64,000 nt of DNA from Panaeolus papilionaceus (taxonomy: Eukaryota > Basidiomycota > Agaricomycetes > Agaricales), in assembly GCA_015501605.1 (NCBI GenBank), contig JADNRZ010000001.1, positions 2,356,001 through 2,420,000 on the forward strand, written 5' to 3'. The notes below the pieces were generated by a model. It was not told the origin of the DNA, searched no databases, and was given only the letters and a program-made list of their open reading frames with translations. Shown in pieces: positions 14,757 to 26,580 of the stretch. The stretch's first letter is position 1. Each line of letters opens with the position of its first letter. The translations under genes were made by a program, and so were the position numbers.

Positions 14757-17700
14757 TTACTTCTTGATAGCCCGTAGCTGGGCCCTAAGACTTGCATTCT
14801 CTGTCTGCATTGTATTGAGTTCGTCAAGCAACGCGATCCTTTGGCTCTGCTCCATATTTCTCATGCCATCGATCTCCTCCAACGCTACTTCCAGCTGCTT
14901 CTTTGTCTCGTCTAATTGCTTCTTGGCCTCCGCGAGTTGAACCTCCATTTGCCTACGCATGTACTCCGGAGCATGTGCAGCCTCCTCGGCCAGAGTCAAA
15001 GTACGAGCTGATAGTGTATTGTTCGCCTCTGTCAGCTGTGCGCATTGCTCTGCTTGTTCGGCAGCTCTTTCTTCCAGATCCCGCCGTTCCGCGGTCATGC
15101 GCTCAATGGTTGAGTGGAGTAGGCTCAACTCTTCTTGCCTAAGAAGACGAGATGGGTTAATAAGCGGAACAGAGACAGGAGAAACACAGATGAATGACGC
15201 ACTGAATACTGAGCCTGTTGGCCATCCCAACGTTGCGCTCTTCAAGCAATCGGACCTGCTTCTGATACGTCTCAAGAGCGTTTGTGCCTTCTTGCGCAAG
15301 CTTCTGCGCCCTTTCGGCATTCTGCTTGAGTAGGTCGTGTGCCTTGGCGAACCGGATCAGACGCTCAATAAGAGCACGATCGTCGGATACAAGCGCTTGA
15401 ACGCGCTGAGCAAATGCTTCAATGGTAAATGGCCCAGGTTTGGGCGAACCAGGTCCATCGGCTGCCGCACCCTTTTCATACAGAACCTTGAGGGATCGAA
15501 CGTCCATATCGGAAAGTGATGTAGCGCCGTTCTGTCCTGGAGTCGGGCTGCCATTGGCGGTGGGAGATGTGTTGTTGGCTGAAGAGCTGGCACGGTGGTA
15601 TCCACGCTGTGAGTTGCTGTTGGCCGATATTCTGGCAGCGCGAGCCTCGGGCGATGGCATGATGGCCCAAAGCGGCTGCAAAATGCCCATCCATCTCTCC
15701 AATTCAGATTCCTTATCTTCGGCGGGGGACATTTCGATCGGTGACAGGCCGGCATAGCTGCTCGCAGTAGAGGTTGTGCGAAGGTGAGAGAGGCCCGTAC
15801 GGGGAGTACCCATGGTCTTGGATTGTCTTTGTTGATGCTCCAGGGAGAGGGTCAGGGTTTCGCGACGCGCAGAGTCGCGTTCCCGACGGACCTCTTCGAG
15901 CTCTTTGGCAAGCTCCTCGCGCTTATCAAGACCTGCACGAACATCAGCTTCCAGTCTGCGTCGAATGTTGTCCCACTCCTTTTCAGCACGCGAGTGAGCA
16001 TCCAGTTTCTTGTGTACTGTGTCTATATGGGAACCAATAGCCTTCAGGAGCCCGGTTAGCGACGAATTTCTGGAGAAGATAACGATGGAGTGCTTTTCAA
16101 TGAGGGACTGGATGGTAGATAGACCAGCTTCGAGTTCATCCTCGGCCTGCTTCGAAGACTGTTTACCCTCTTGCTCGCGTTGTCGATCTATTTCTTCCTG
16201 AAGACGGGCAAGGTCATCGATCTTTTCATCTTCCATGTTGCGTCGTTCTGCCTCCCAAGTAGCACGTTCTTCTTCCAGTGTCTTCTTCAGTCTCTGAATC
16301 TCCCGCTCCTTTTCCTTCGCCTCTTTTTTCATCTCGTCCGCCTCCCGTTTCATCTGATTTCTCAGGTCCTGCAGCATCCGCTCTGCAGCCCCATCTGCCG
16401 CTTCCCCTTCTTGTGCAATCCTCTCCCTCAACTCGTCAGCTTCCTGAACTTTCTCCTCAACCTTGGTCTCCAGAGACCGTCTCTTCTTCTCCCATTCCAA
16501 CTTCTCCTTTTGAAGAATCCTAAGTTCCTGATCCATGCTCTCCAATCGCGGTACTTCCTTTTCAAGAGCGGCGATAGTCTCTTCGGCGGCCTGAAGGTCC
16601 AAGCCCATAGTCGCTTCCAGCTCCTGCTTCTCCAATTTGAGGAGCGTCAACTCGCTTGACATATCAGCTTGCTTTTTGCCCGCCTGAACCAAGGCATCCT
16701 TTGTCTTCTTCAGCTTCTCCTCGAGCAATGTTATCTCCGCTGCCGCTGCATCTGCCGATAGTTTTGTTTTTGGCACAATTGTATCGGCATGACCTGCAAA
16801 CAGATGGGCTCCATCGAAACGTGCTTTAGATGAAGATGAGACGCCGGACATGGTAGAGCTAGCCGGACTCAGAAGAGTACTCCGATTACTCAAGGAATCA
16901 TAACCCGAATCGTCGTGAGCACCGATGCTTGGTGTACCAGGGCCTACGATTTTCTTTTCGAGATTATGGACTGAGAGACTAAGAACACCGGCTCTGTGTT
17001 CCATGAGCCTCCTATGAACTTCGTTATGTCGTTCAGAGACTTTCCATAGCTCTCGTTGAGCGGTTTCCACGCGCCTATTGGCCGCTTCGAGCTGTTCTGC
17101 GGTTTGCTTGGAGACCTTTTTGTTCGCAATTTGTGTCGAGTTGACTTTTGAGAGGGATACTGCTGCGTCACGAATTTTAGTCTCTGTAGCGAGTTTTTTT
17201 GTCATGGCACCCAGTCTTGATGATAGGACTTGATGTTCCTATAATATTCATAAGTGTACAACAAGAACGTTGAGCGAAGGATGGGGAAAGGGGCTATTGG
17301 CTGGCAACGAACCTTTTTGAGTTCCTCAACCTCCTCTGTCGATAGAATATCATAATCCCTACTGTCAATCACAGCCTCGCTTGCCATGAGACTCATTATA
17401 AGTTCATCTCTCGTATTGAGTGGACCTGATGTACGTTTCCATGGGGCACTGTCTGGATTAACGGACTTTCTTGCTGAATAGCGACTTTGGCCTGAATTTG
17501 GAAGAGACCTTGGTGGGGTTGAAGGACCTGCCTGTGAAGGTGTATTGGGCATTGTTTGTGAACGGTTTGGAGAAGGTATGGGTGCTGAGTTGGGTGGATT
17601 ATTGGCACGAGATGAGGTTGACCTGGAGAGGGACGCATAAGGAGTTGAAGAGAAAGTTTCAGCCGATTTTTTGAAAAACAAAGCTTGTGTAGTACTGAAG

Positions 17701-17921
17701 GGTGATGGTGATGATGATGGAGGAGGCGGTGGAGCTGACAGAGGCTGAATGGGGGAAGTTGGAGGGCTATGCGGAGGCCAGTTTGGACCTGACTTTGGAA
17801 CAAATGATGGTGTGATATTTTGTTCTGAAGGTGAAGCTGAAGACGGTGGAGACGACGAAGAAGAAGTGTTTGTCGTCGTCGGAGACGTTGCAGCTGCTAA
17901 AAGTCTGCGAACACCGTTCAT
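14757..17921 (-). CDS. Uds1-type coiled-coil protein (up-regulated during septation)
   Basis: Met at 17921 opens a ~190-residue Ser/Pro/Thr-rich disordered region. The exon end ILSTEEVEELKK then splices to EHQVLSSRLGAMTKKLATET and a region with LSLSVHNLEKK, the conserved segment of the Uds1 (up-regulated during septation protein 1) family. The rest, to LRAQLRAIKK at 14757, is very long heptad-rich coiled coil with Glu/Lys/Arg-rich stretches, broken by Ser-rich linkers near 16850 and 15550. In fission yeast Uds1 is linked to septation; the molecular role is unknown, and a structural or scaffold role at the septum or cortex is an inference. Four or so exons. The 5' end lies 139 bases from the divergent Mdm34 start. 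Confidence 0.82.
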
Positions 17922-18060
17922 TCGACGAAATTATAATAATAAAATAAAAAGTTTGTAAGTTGTAGTAGTAGTAATAGTAATAGTAACAAGGCTGACTGAC
18001 TAGTAGACAAACAACCTTAACCTTAATAATTTTGAATCTCATGCTTCTACTTGTTCTTCA

Positions 18061-20844
18061 ATGTCATTCACCTTCAACTGGCCAAGATTCTCTGACCAGT
18101 TTCATTACGATGCAATTCAGATGCTTAATACCGCTCTTAATAAAGGAAATAAACCTCCAATCATAGCAGACAAGATTGAAGTCGTCGAATTAGAAATGGG
18201 TACTCAAGTATGTTTCAGTTTCACTTCATTTTTTATACATTACTTGTTGACATTTTTTTAAAAAGCCACCAGAGTTAGAAATTAGAGATATTGGAGATTT
18301 AACTGTGGATCAGTTTAGGGGCATTTTTCGTCTGACTTATGCAGGAGACGCTCATTTAGTTCTTAAAACAAAAGTACAGGTGTGTAACTTTGTACCTCCT
18401 CATCATCAGATTCAATTCAACAACAAGCACTTTAGGCCAACCCGCTCAATCATAAACAACCAGATATACATTTAATGTCTGGTTCTAGAGGAATGTTGGC
18501 AGCGAAGCAACCTTTAGTGGTTCCTATGTTGTTACGTCTTTCACATTTCAAACTCTCTTCCTATGTCGTTCTTGTCGTCTCGAAACAGAAGGGCATCACC
18601 CTCGTCTTCAAGACGGACCCATTGCAAAATGTCGATATCAACAGCACCTTTGACTCTATCGCTGTCATTCAAAATTTCATTCAACGCGAAATTGAAGGTC
18701 AATTGAGGCAAATGTTTCGTGAGGATCTACCAGGTATCATCCATCGACTGAGCCAACAGTGGATCAAGGCAAAGGTGGAGGCACCATACCTCAACAAACG
18801 GCCCAGTCCTGTCCCCGTAGTAGGTCAGCAGCAGTACCCAGCATCTGTTGCTGGCGATGCCGTCACACGACCGGCACCAGAAACACCTTCCATGTCTGAT
18901 GTACATGCTTACACTGACTTTGGGTTACAACACCACCCAGCCTACACGCACCTCCAAACACCAATCATCCGCAATCCATCCCTTCCAAATCCACGCCGAG
19001 CGCGTTCCACAACCGGCATCTCAACAGTTGGCAAACCGAGATTACCACCCAGCTCCCTCCGGTCCGTGTCTTCCCCCCTCTCTTCTTCATCAAACGCCCC
19101 GTCCTCTATTCCCCGCGATAAGGATAGAGATACACCCCCCTCATCGCATCCAGACCTCGAGAATTTTGATCCAACTTATGGTTTACGACCAGAAGGTCTC
19201 CCAACAAGATCTGTTTTTGGCGGGTTCAGTAGTCTTTTCACTCCAAACAAAGGCCTCGCCGATTTAGCAGAAGAAGTTCTGTCCGAAGAAGAGGACGACG
19301 ATACGGGTGACGAGGGCGAAGTTGGTAGCGAGGTATTTGAAGACGATGAAGCCCAATCTTTTGATATCGTCGACTGGGCAGGGCCAGAGACTGTGTTCAC
19401 GAACAACGGACAAGGGTACGCAACCCCTCCTCTACCCGAAACTGAGTACGAGACAATACCGGCTGTTGGCGGTGGTACCATAATGCGACCCCGTGTGTTT
19501 CACTCGCAAAGCGCAATCCAGCTTCCTCTTGGGCTTACAGGTTCTCAACATCCCCCAAACGGGCTATTCAGATCCCCTCTCCCCCTTCCCCTCTCACGCT
19601 CTGGGTCTGGATCGAATCTCATGCAAGCAAACCGCTATGCTACATCAGCCCAGCAAACGTATTTCCCCCATCATTTCGCTCAAAAAGGTCAACCACTACG
19701 TTCAGCACCACCGGGGACGACATATCCCTACACTCATCCGCATCTACAATTCCAATCATCATCATCCGGTCATGGGTCGCCTGAATCATTACCCAGCAGT
19801 GAACCTACCAGGGCTTCTGGTGCTTCGACATCCTACTCAACAGCGCCAACCGACAGAATTCTTCACGATGCCGATGAGCGTGCATTCCATGACGAGGCGG
19901 TTGACATTGATGTCGACGAAAGCGTGTCGTCCGTTGGCATGAACAAAGGAAAACAGCGACAGTTCCCGGCATATCCATACCCCCACCAATACTACTCTGC
20001 CAAAGGAAGCACATATCCATATCCACACCCATACTCTAATCCTCAGGCTGGTATGACTCAACGCAGAATGTCTGTTGGATCCTCTGCGACTGGCACAGCT
20101 CGTCGACATGCCCGTGATTCGTCTATTACAAAAGATCCATCGGCCTCGACTTCTTCTTTACCGACGTTTGACGGAGACCCAAGTGCCCACTCGACACAAC
20201 AACCCCAGCGTGACCTTGTCATTGATCTAACGAACAGCATACACCACCTGTCTACTCTTTCACATTCCAACCATACTCTATCGCCATATACGAGAGATTT
20301 GTCACACTTTACTGTGCGCAGTGGGCCACGGAAGGATGCTGTGAATTCTCCTGTTGCGGGATCGAGTCGGGGAAGCGGAATTGCGCGAGGTGTGATGGGT
20401 GTGGGTATTGGAATTGGCGGTGAAGCTGGATCAAACTGGGAAGGAAGAAGGAATAGTGGTGGTTCGGGAAACATGGCTGTTAAAGCTAAGCGAAAGCGGA
20501 TGTACAGAATTGGAGGTCAAAAACCGTCACCAAACACAACGGCACCAGAAGCGCCCTCGGAAGCCTCACCAAACACAAAGGGCAAGACTAGGGCGCAGGG
20601 TGTGCCTTTGGATATCCGGACGGGAGTGGGGGAGGATGAGCTTGATATGTCGGATATGGATCGATATTTCCGTACGCAAGATCAAGAACCGCCCAGGGGA
20701 ACAGCACCAGGGAGCAGGAGAACGCGAGGCGTGCCGCTTGGTGTGCGAGAGAGTGGTGGTCGTCCTCCCATCCACAATCCACCATCGACGACGGAGATGA
20801 GACAAAGGGCACATCCTATCGGACGAACATCATCGGGTTCATGA
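18061..20844 (+). CDS. MDM34: Mdm34, ERMES complex subunit
   Basis: This outer mitochondrial membrane protein is part of the ER-mitochondria encounter structure, which tethers the two organelles and moves phospholipids. The first ~200 residues form the SMP lipid-binding domain: [80 protein letters not shown], and [20 protein letters not shown], ending [20 protein letters not shown]. The matches to Mdm34 are extensive. The C-terminal ~580 residues are disordered, Ser/Pro/His-rich, with an acidic stretch ([18 protein letters not shown]) and TYPY repeats; this tail is much longer than in yeast. Three exons, introns near 18210-18264 and 18380-18435. No N-terminal signal is expected. Confidence 0.95.
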
Positions 20845-21086
20845 CAATAATTCCTTTTCAGCCACCACTCTTTTGGTTTACTTCTAGACTGTATAACACA
20901 CCCCTTAAATATCCTACTACATACCAAGTATTTACATGTCCATCACTATTAATGTACCGCCAATAATCTATCATGACCAGGTTTTAGCACATTTCCACAC
21001 ACTGAGGCTCTCGGAACAAATCCGTGGAAGGTGGCCAGGAACTCCTCTAATGCCCTTATATAGAGCAACAACAACCCACTATTCAA

Positions 21087-21184
21087 GCCCCTGTTGTCTA
21101 ATGGTTATGACGTCAGACTTCTAACAGTTCGTGAATGCGAAGATCGTTATCTGGAGGTTGCGAGTTCGAGTCTCGCCAGGGGTT
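21087..21184 (+). tRNA. tRNA-Arg(TCT) with intron
   Basis: A cloverleaf can be drawn: acceptor GCCCCTG pairs with CAGGGGT (first pair G-U), the D-arm TCTAATGGTTATGA follows, then an anticodon stem CAGA/TCTG. The loop is CTTCTAA with anticodon TCT at 34-36, and an intron of about 25 nt lies one base after the anticodon. The T-arm is GCGAG-TTCGAGT-CTCGC. A T-run (cctttt) lies just downstream as a Pol III stop. A near-identical copy lies on the other strand at 21805-21903. Confidence 0.9.
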
Positions 21185-21274
21185 TATCCTTTTGTTTCCA
21201 TTTTGGACAGTGTCTTTCTAAGTGGCAAGTATACATTGACGACTCGCTAATGAAAAACTGAATTTTACAATTAG

Positions 21275-21625
21275 ACACGCTCGATTTCTAAACGCGTACC
21301 GCTACTTAGAAATTCCCCCAAAGTTACGACGAGCCAACCAATCCAGCCAACCAGCTATTCTTATCCCGGATGTAGATCTAACATTGGTGCGTCTCACTTT
21401 CTTGTCCTCCTACGGGACGTCGCTCGCAGCTTTATTGATTGAGCTGGAGAGCTTTATCAAGGCTGACTTCCTTATGAATCGTGTGCTTTAGACACCCTCC
21501 GAGTTGATCATAAAGAAGCCACGAATTCGTTGAGACTGTCGGAAATATTGGACATCGACAACGGAGATAATGAACAGTCGAATTGTGGGTTCTTGTGGGT
21601 CCCGTTTACAGATCATGTAGACTAA
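21275..21625 (+). pseudogene. Coding-like relic between the two tRNA genes
   Basis: After an acceptor-like acaattag, a frame opens with HARFLNAYRYLEIPPKLRRA and runs to PDVDLTLV, where a good donor (TTG|GTGCGT, 21387) occurs. After a ctttag acceptor at 21491, a second protein-like stretch reads DTLRVDHKEATNSLRLSEIL and ends WVPFTDHVD with a stop at 21623-21625. The best donor and acceptor do not keep the two frames together; a weak donor at 21391 would. No start Met is evident after the tRNA. I do not recognise the family. It could be a decayed gene fragment or a small real gene with an upstream exon I missed. Confidence 0.3.
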
Positions 21626-21804
21626 AATGCCTGTGGACGTGCATAACATGCAATGCAATACTTGTAGAATTTAAATGCCTAGCTCGAGCAGTACTAGTGT
21701 TTTCAATGTAATTCTCTTGATTCAGACTGTTCACTCGCCAGCCGACAAATGTATGCTGTGTTGATCTAAGAACAAATGAATTGTATCCCAACGATCCAAA
21801 AACG

Positions 21805-21903
21805 AACCCCTGGCGAGACTCGAACTCGCAACCTCCAGATAACATTACTTCGCATTCACGAACTGTTAGAAGTCTGACGTCATAACCATTAGACAACAGG
21901 GGC
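21805..21903 (-). tRNA. tRNA-Arg(TCT) with intron, second copy
   Basis: Read on the minus strand, this has the same mature sequence as the copy at 21087-21184: GCCCCTG acceptor, TCT anticodon, and GCGAG-TTCGAGT-CTCGC T-arm. The only differences I see inside the gene are in the intron, where GAAGATCGTTA is replaced by GAAGTAATGTTA, one base longer. A T5 run (TTCGTTTTTGG) follows as terminator. The flanks of the two copies differ, so this is a pair of genes and not a long recent duplication. Confidence 0.9.
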
Positions 21904-22368
21904 GCGATATTATCTAATTCCATGTGGCCGCCACGTCGCGCGGCATCTGTGTTGCGCAAGGGGAAATACAAAATCATGATAAATGCATCCCAAGGACTTT
22001 AACCTGACATGAAAAGTTGCATTACACGAGCTAATGGAAAACCCGCTAGATTATGATATGCGGCATACATTTGGTGTCACGCAGTCTGCGGAATGATTGT
22101 ATTTGTAAATTCGTCAGAAATCCATGTAGTCGAGATGAAAAATGTTGAGGGTGAGTAGCTATCAGATGACCAGAGGTTGAATGGAAGTATGTGGTTTACA
22201 ATGATATGAAGAGGTTAAAGGACCTCCTTGCAAATCTAGATGGATGCATGATGAATACATAAAAAGCGATGATCTATAGATTATGTGAAGAGGTATATGC
22301 TGTTTGGTCTTGAGAATATATCGAAAGCGGTGGAGTGTCGTCGGTGAGGGTCGGGTGCGTCCTTTTTA
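21904..22368. other. Intergenic region, no gene seen
   Basis: 465 bases between the minus-strand tRNA and the CorA stop. A small GC-rich block (ggccgccacgtcgcgcgg, about 21926-21943) lies in the tRNA's 5' flank. The rest is AT-rich 3' flank of the CorA gene. No further gene is supported. Confidence 0.45.
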
Positions 22369-25157
22369 TCATTTGCGGACCATAAATCTGTAGGTTGAAT
22401 ACCCCCCGATAAGGGCAAACGCGGCTAGACATGCGATGATCGAAACGAACCATGCGTATCCCTGGAGTGTTTGCGTTCAGAATCATCGCATTTCAGGAAT
22501 AGTCAAAAGAAACCTACAGGAACATCTTGTCCTGGCACATGGACGTTCATGCCCCAAAGACCAGTGACCAAGTTCATCGGAATGAGAACTGTACCAAGTG
22601 CGGTAAGTTTGGAAAGAACATCGTTGATTTGATTATTGGCGTCCGTCATTTCAATCGAAATTTGTGCAAGGTAATTGGAGTGGGACCGGGACAAGATCTT
22701 TTCGTAATGATTCAAATTCTGGGTCATGGTGATCAAATGGTCCTGAATATCAGAGAGATATAGACCCTAACACACAATTCAGCTTAGACTGAAGGACGAA
22801 CAAAAGGAAAAATGCTCACAATATCTGACGTTGGTGCTACCCTCCAGTTCTCGTTACATCTCTTGGCAAGACCTTTCACGACATCGGCCTTGTTACCCAT
22901 GAGTCTCAAGAGACCCATGACCTTCTTGCGACAAGTCCCAATCCTTCTTAACATGTCACTTTGCTCTGCCTCCTTCAAAATCAACACCAGCTCATCAATA
23001 CTGTCGACCTCGTATTCAATGCCTTGAATTAAAGGTGCAAAGGCATCGGTGATGTCATCGATGAGGGCATAAGAAATCCAGTCCGAGGTGACGGAAATGT
23101 AGTCCTTGAGCTGTTTGATACGGCGTCGGACGTTCTGGGGATGTGGAGTTGAACGGAAGTGGAAAGAAAGGATGCCTTCGCGGAAGACAATAATGTACAT
23201 GTTGAGAGGCTCGAGATGCGTTGGGCTGTATGGATCCTGGTCAAAGGAACGGAAGCAAACAAGGTAGTAATTTCGGAAAAGCTCGATTTTCTCGCGCGTT
23301 TCTTCCATTAAAATATCTTCTGTTGTGAGGGGATGGATGGTGAACACCTACAACATGACAGCATCAGAATTAAGTAGCATAATTTCGCCAAAAGGATTCA
23401 TTCACCTTGCTTAACATTTTCATTTCCTCGTCTGTCGGGTTCAGGACATCCAACCACCAAGTACTACCGTCTTGATCTCCAGTTGTGGTGTTAGGGATCC
23501 CGCCGTCCTTTTCGTTTCTTTGGCCATTGACAGGACGACGAGCGGTGTCAGCGAACGGCATATCCCCAACTTGAGTTGAAGACATGCTAACCACACGATT
23601 ACTGTCCATCGAAGGAGGGGTGAACGCCAGGGATGATGATGGTCTGTTCTTGGGCCCGTCGTATGCACTATGTGGTGTGCCCTTGTGAGACTCGTTTCCT
23701 GGAGCTTGGAAAGGTGGAGGTGGTGCCTGAGGCTGAATGCCATTGAACAACTGTTCGAATGTCTGTCCTTCGGCCGGTAGCTCGCTGAGACTACGCGCGT
23801 GAATGGTGGCGCTCAGCGCATTGCTATAGAAAGAGAAGCGATACGGTCTGTCGTGACCTGTGTTCAAGATTCCTCCTGGAATACCACCTCCACCTACACC
23901 AGGTCCTCCATGCGTCATCGGGTCATATGAGGGACCAGATGACGGTTGGGTCCCAATGATCATACCAAGCCTGTTGGCGAAAGTGTTGGCTCCACCATCG
24001 TTGGTAGACTCGAAGAGCGCCATTTTGCCTCCGATCCCCTTGCGATGAGAGCGAGGATGTGTGTTGGACTGGCTGAGCTTGCGATGACGAAGAGGGGCTT
24101 GCTGATTCCCTTCTTCATTTGCGGGGAACAAAGATACACCTACTTCTGGGACTGAAGTGCCAGACGAGGAGGCCTGAACATGAGTGTTGTTGAATTCGGA
24201 TTGAGAACCCCTTAGCGAGGACTCTGCAGGCTGCTTTGTCTCGGCGCGTGTAAGTTCAGCTGCGGAGGATATTCCCAAATCTAAGGATCCAAATTCCCCG
24301 TGGTTTTGTTGTTCGTGCTGCTGTGCATCTTGTTTTGCACGTCCACGGAGAGCACTGAGAGAGAACCTGGCGTTGACACTCATGGGAGAATTGAGGCCTA
24401 AAATTGCTTTCTCCTTTGCCGCAAACTCTTCCATCGGACCAAACTCGAAATGAGAAACGATAGGCACATTGGCTTGATATATTGGGAGACCGTAGTTAGA
24501 TGAAGAAGGGTCTTCCATATGCTGCGCATGGTGTGTAGAGTGACGCCGCGGTGTCAAGTGTGTATGAGAACGGTGGGATCGTACAGAGGGTTGGCTCCGT
24601 AGCTGGTGGTGGTTGGACTCGAAATCCAAGTTACGAGGGGGCAGAACATCACCTTCACCATTCTCCTCGTGCATGAAATCGTTTTCAAAGGCGGTCCCTT
24701 CATCCAAGCTACCCATCCTAAGGTCCTGTTCTCGGGCCCTTTCGTCGTCCGCCTCAAAATCCATACCAGGATGATCATCCACACCGGTTTCGAACGGAAA
24801 TGAGGACCCGATAGTCCCATTTCCACTTACTGTGCTGGATGAAACACCCGAAATGACGGAAGGGGAGGCGAATGTGGCAACAGGAGAGGCATGGAGGGTC
24901 TCTCTGCGGGCCCTAGAAAGTTGCATGGCCATATCTACATCCATAGTGCGCTGTCGTTCCCTGACCTGAGGATCATTTGGGTCAAAAGACCGCACAAGGA
25001 TTGGACTATGTCGGGTTGGATTGCCTGACGAGTTTGAAGCTCCAGGAGTAGGGCGAGAGGTTACATCGCTGACCTCACTAGGTGAGATACTTCTGCGACG
25101 AACTGGGGACATGCCCCGGATAGAGGAAGGTGAGCTTGAAAGGATATCGTTGCTCAT
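22369..25157 (-). CDS. CorA-type magnesium transporter (Alr/Mnr2-like)
   Basis: Met at 25157 (MSNDILSSSPSSIRGMSPVR) opens a ~500-residue disordered, Ser/Pro/His-rich N-terminal region. The CorA cytosolic domain follows: TWWLDVLNPTDEEMKMLSKV, then FTIHPLTTEDILMEETREKI, FRNYYLVCFRSFDQ, the long stalk helices (IDSIDELVLILKEAEQSDML) and LYLSDIQDHLITMTQNLNHY. The first membrane helix ends with the GMN signature in LVTGLWGMNVHVPGQ, and the last exon encodes the second helix (YAWFVSIIACLAAFALIGGY) and a STYRFMVRK end. The long N-terminal extension fits the eukaryotic Alr1/Alr2/Mnr2 group at plasma or vacuolar membrane; I cannot tell which. Six or so exons. Confidence 0.92.
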
Positions 25158-25568
25158 CTGATGGGCTTGATTTGAATTTTCAATGGAGATGGTGGTTCAT
25201 GGACAAAGGCTTAAATATCTCGAAAGACTTTGATGACCACTTGAACTCTAACTGTTCTTGTGCCGATTACTGACCGTGAGACTATTTATAAACCGAAATA
25301 AAAGCTCCATTTTGGCTGTTTTATTTTTTTTTTTGGCGTTTTTTTTTCAAGAAAGTTGGGATAATTATTGACAGACTTAATGTCTGAATTTTTTTGGTAT
25401 GATTCCGATATAAAAATCGATATCGTCAACCAATTACAGTGCTCCAGTAAATCGTACAAGGTACATTAAGCTACAAGATGAGTAGGAATCTAAAAGAGTA
25501 TTATTTCTATTTTTAAAAGCATTAGATACGAGGCGAAATGCATCTTCCAAGTTCGAGGACTATCAAAA
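25158..25568. other. CorA 5' flank, no gene seen
   Basis: 411 bases between the CorA start and the stop of the Rcf2-type gene. It is AT-rich, with two long T-runs (25317-25350). Probably the CorA promoter and leader plus the 3' end of the neighbour. Confidence 0.45.
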
Positions 25569-26580
25569 TTAAGCAGTCAAAGCAGCTTTGCGTTTTACCG
25601 CGTCTGCGAGAGCAACCTCTTCCTCTCGTCGGTCGCGCTCTTGCTGTTCAAGCTGATAATAAGATCGGGTCAGCCCAATGTTTAGGAACAACAGTATGAT
25701 AAAAAAAAGTAACATACCACATCCTTCCATGAGTGATCCAATTGATTCTAGAGGATGAAACAATCAGTGTGGCTCAAAGTAAGATATAAGGTAAACCCAC
25801 GGCTTTCGCAATCTCTCCTCGGCGAGATTGTGTCAAAGCACCTGCAACAATGAGCAAGCCAATGGTAAGTCCTTGGGCCCACATACGCGCTTGAACGATC
25901 TAAGGGGCAAGGGCAGAGCTGTGAGACGATTTCCTATAAAATATGAATATATAACTGCAAACCTTTTGGGCATAGGTTTGATATCTGCGACACAGCGACG
26001 TTAAGATGTTTAAATGACAAGTAAAGTGTCTAAGATACTCACTTCTGACGAGAGATAATAGCAGCAGCAAGACCCAAACTGCCTGCCCATCCACCCATGA
26101 TCATACCATACTGATGACGTAGGGCCCAATCTGCAACTTTCTCAGACCCTGACAGTCCCTCCCATCGTTTCTCTCGTTGTATCTCCTTCTCCTCCAAGAC
26201 TTTCACAGAGTCACCCTCCCTTAATAGAATTTTAAGCGCCAAGTTATGTGGCCAAATGTACGGGTGCTTACCACTGCGATCGGTCATATTCTAGACCACG
26301 ACGTTCTGCCTGGATAGCAAGGGTAGGTGCGATGATGATGATGGCACCCAAAGCTTTTAGAGAAGGTGGCAGACGACGATAGGCAGGCATGCTTCGGTGA
26401 GCCCAAAGGGATCCTGCCAAAGCAACGGCACCACCAGCTAGAGTACCCTCCAGAGCACCACGTCGAGAAGCAGCGGCATGTTCTTGAAGTTGGGTCTCAG
26501 AGAGCTTGATCTATAAAATGAATAGGAGGTCAATCATTTATGATTTTTTCATTAAAAAGAGCTGTTATACCGACCTTCAT
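25569..26580 (-). CDS. RCF2: Rcf2/HIG1-type respiratory supercomplex factor
   Basis: The first coding exon is only ATGAAG (26575-26580), spliced with donor GTCGGT to an exon reading IKLSETQLQEHAAASRRGAL. The protein then shows EGTLAGGAVALAGSLW and YRRLPPSLKALGAIIIIAPT, the N-terminal hairpin of the Rcf2 family, then a charged linker (VLEEKEIQREKRWEG). The HIG1 domain follows: WALRHQYGMIMGGWAGSLGL, AAAIISRQKYQTYAQKIVQA, ARMWAQGLTIGLLIVAGALT. It ends in a charged helix (RDRREEEVALADAVKRK) and ALTA at the stop, 25569-25571. Family members sit in the mitochondrial inner membrane and help cytochrome c oxidase assembly and supercomplexes. About seven short exons; frame is kept across each junction I checked. 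Confidence 0.85.

Noticed and set aside
16171..16659. 162-codon Leu/Phe-rich plus-strand frame
   Set aside because: It is the antisense shadow of the Glu/Lys-rich coiled coil of the Uds1-type gene.
20399..20814. Overlapping frames in the Mdm34 C-terminus
   Set aside because: Shadows of the Ser/Gly/Arg-rich Mdm34 tail, which remains open in its own frame to a stop at 20844.
20936..21124. 62-codon frame before the first tRNA
   Set aside because: It runs into the tRNA gene and has no family sequence or splice support.
25317..25350. T-runs upstream of CorA as a possible transposon or retroelement end
   Set aside because: No target-site duplication, terminal repeat or coding remnant is visible; simple homopolymer runs are common in fungal promoters.
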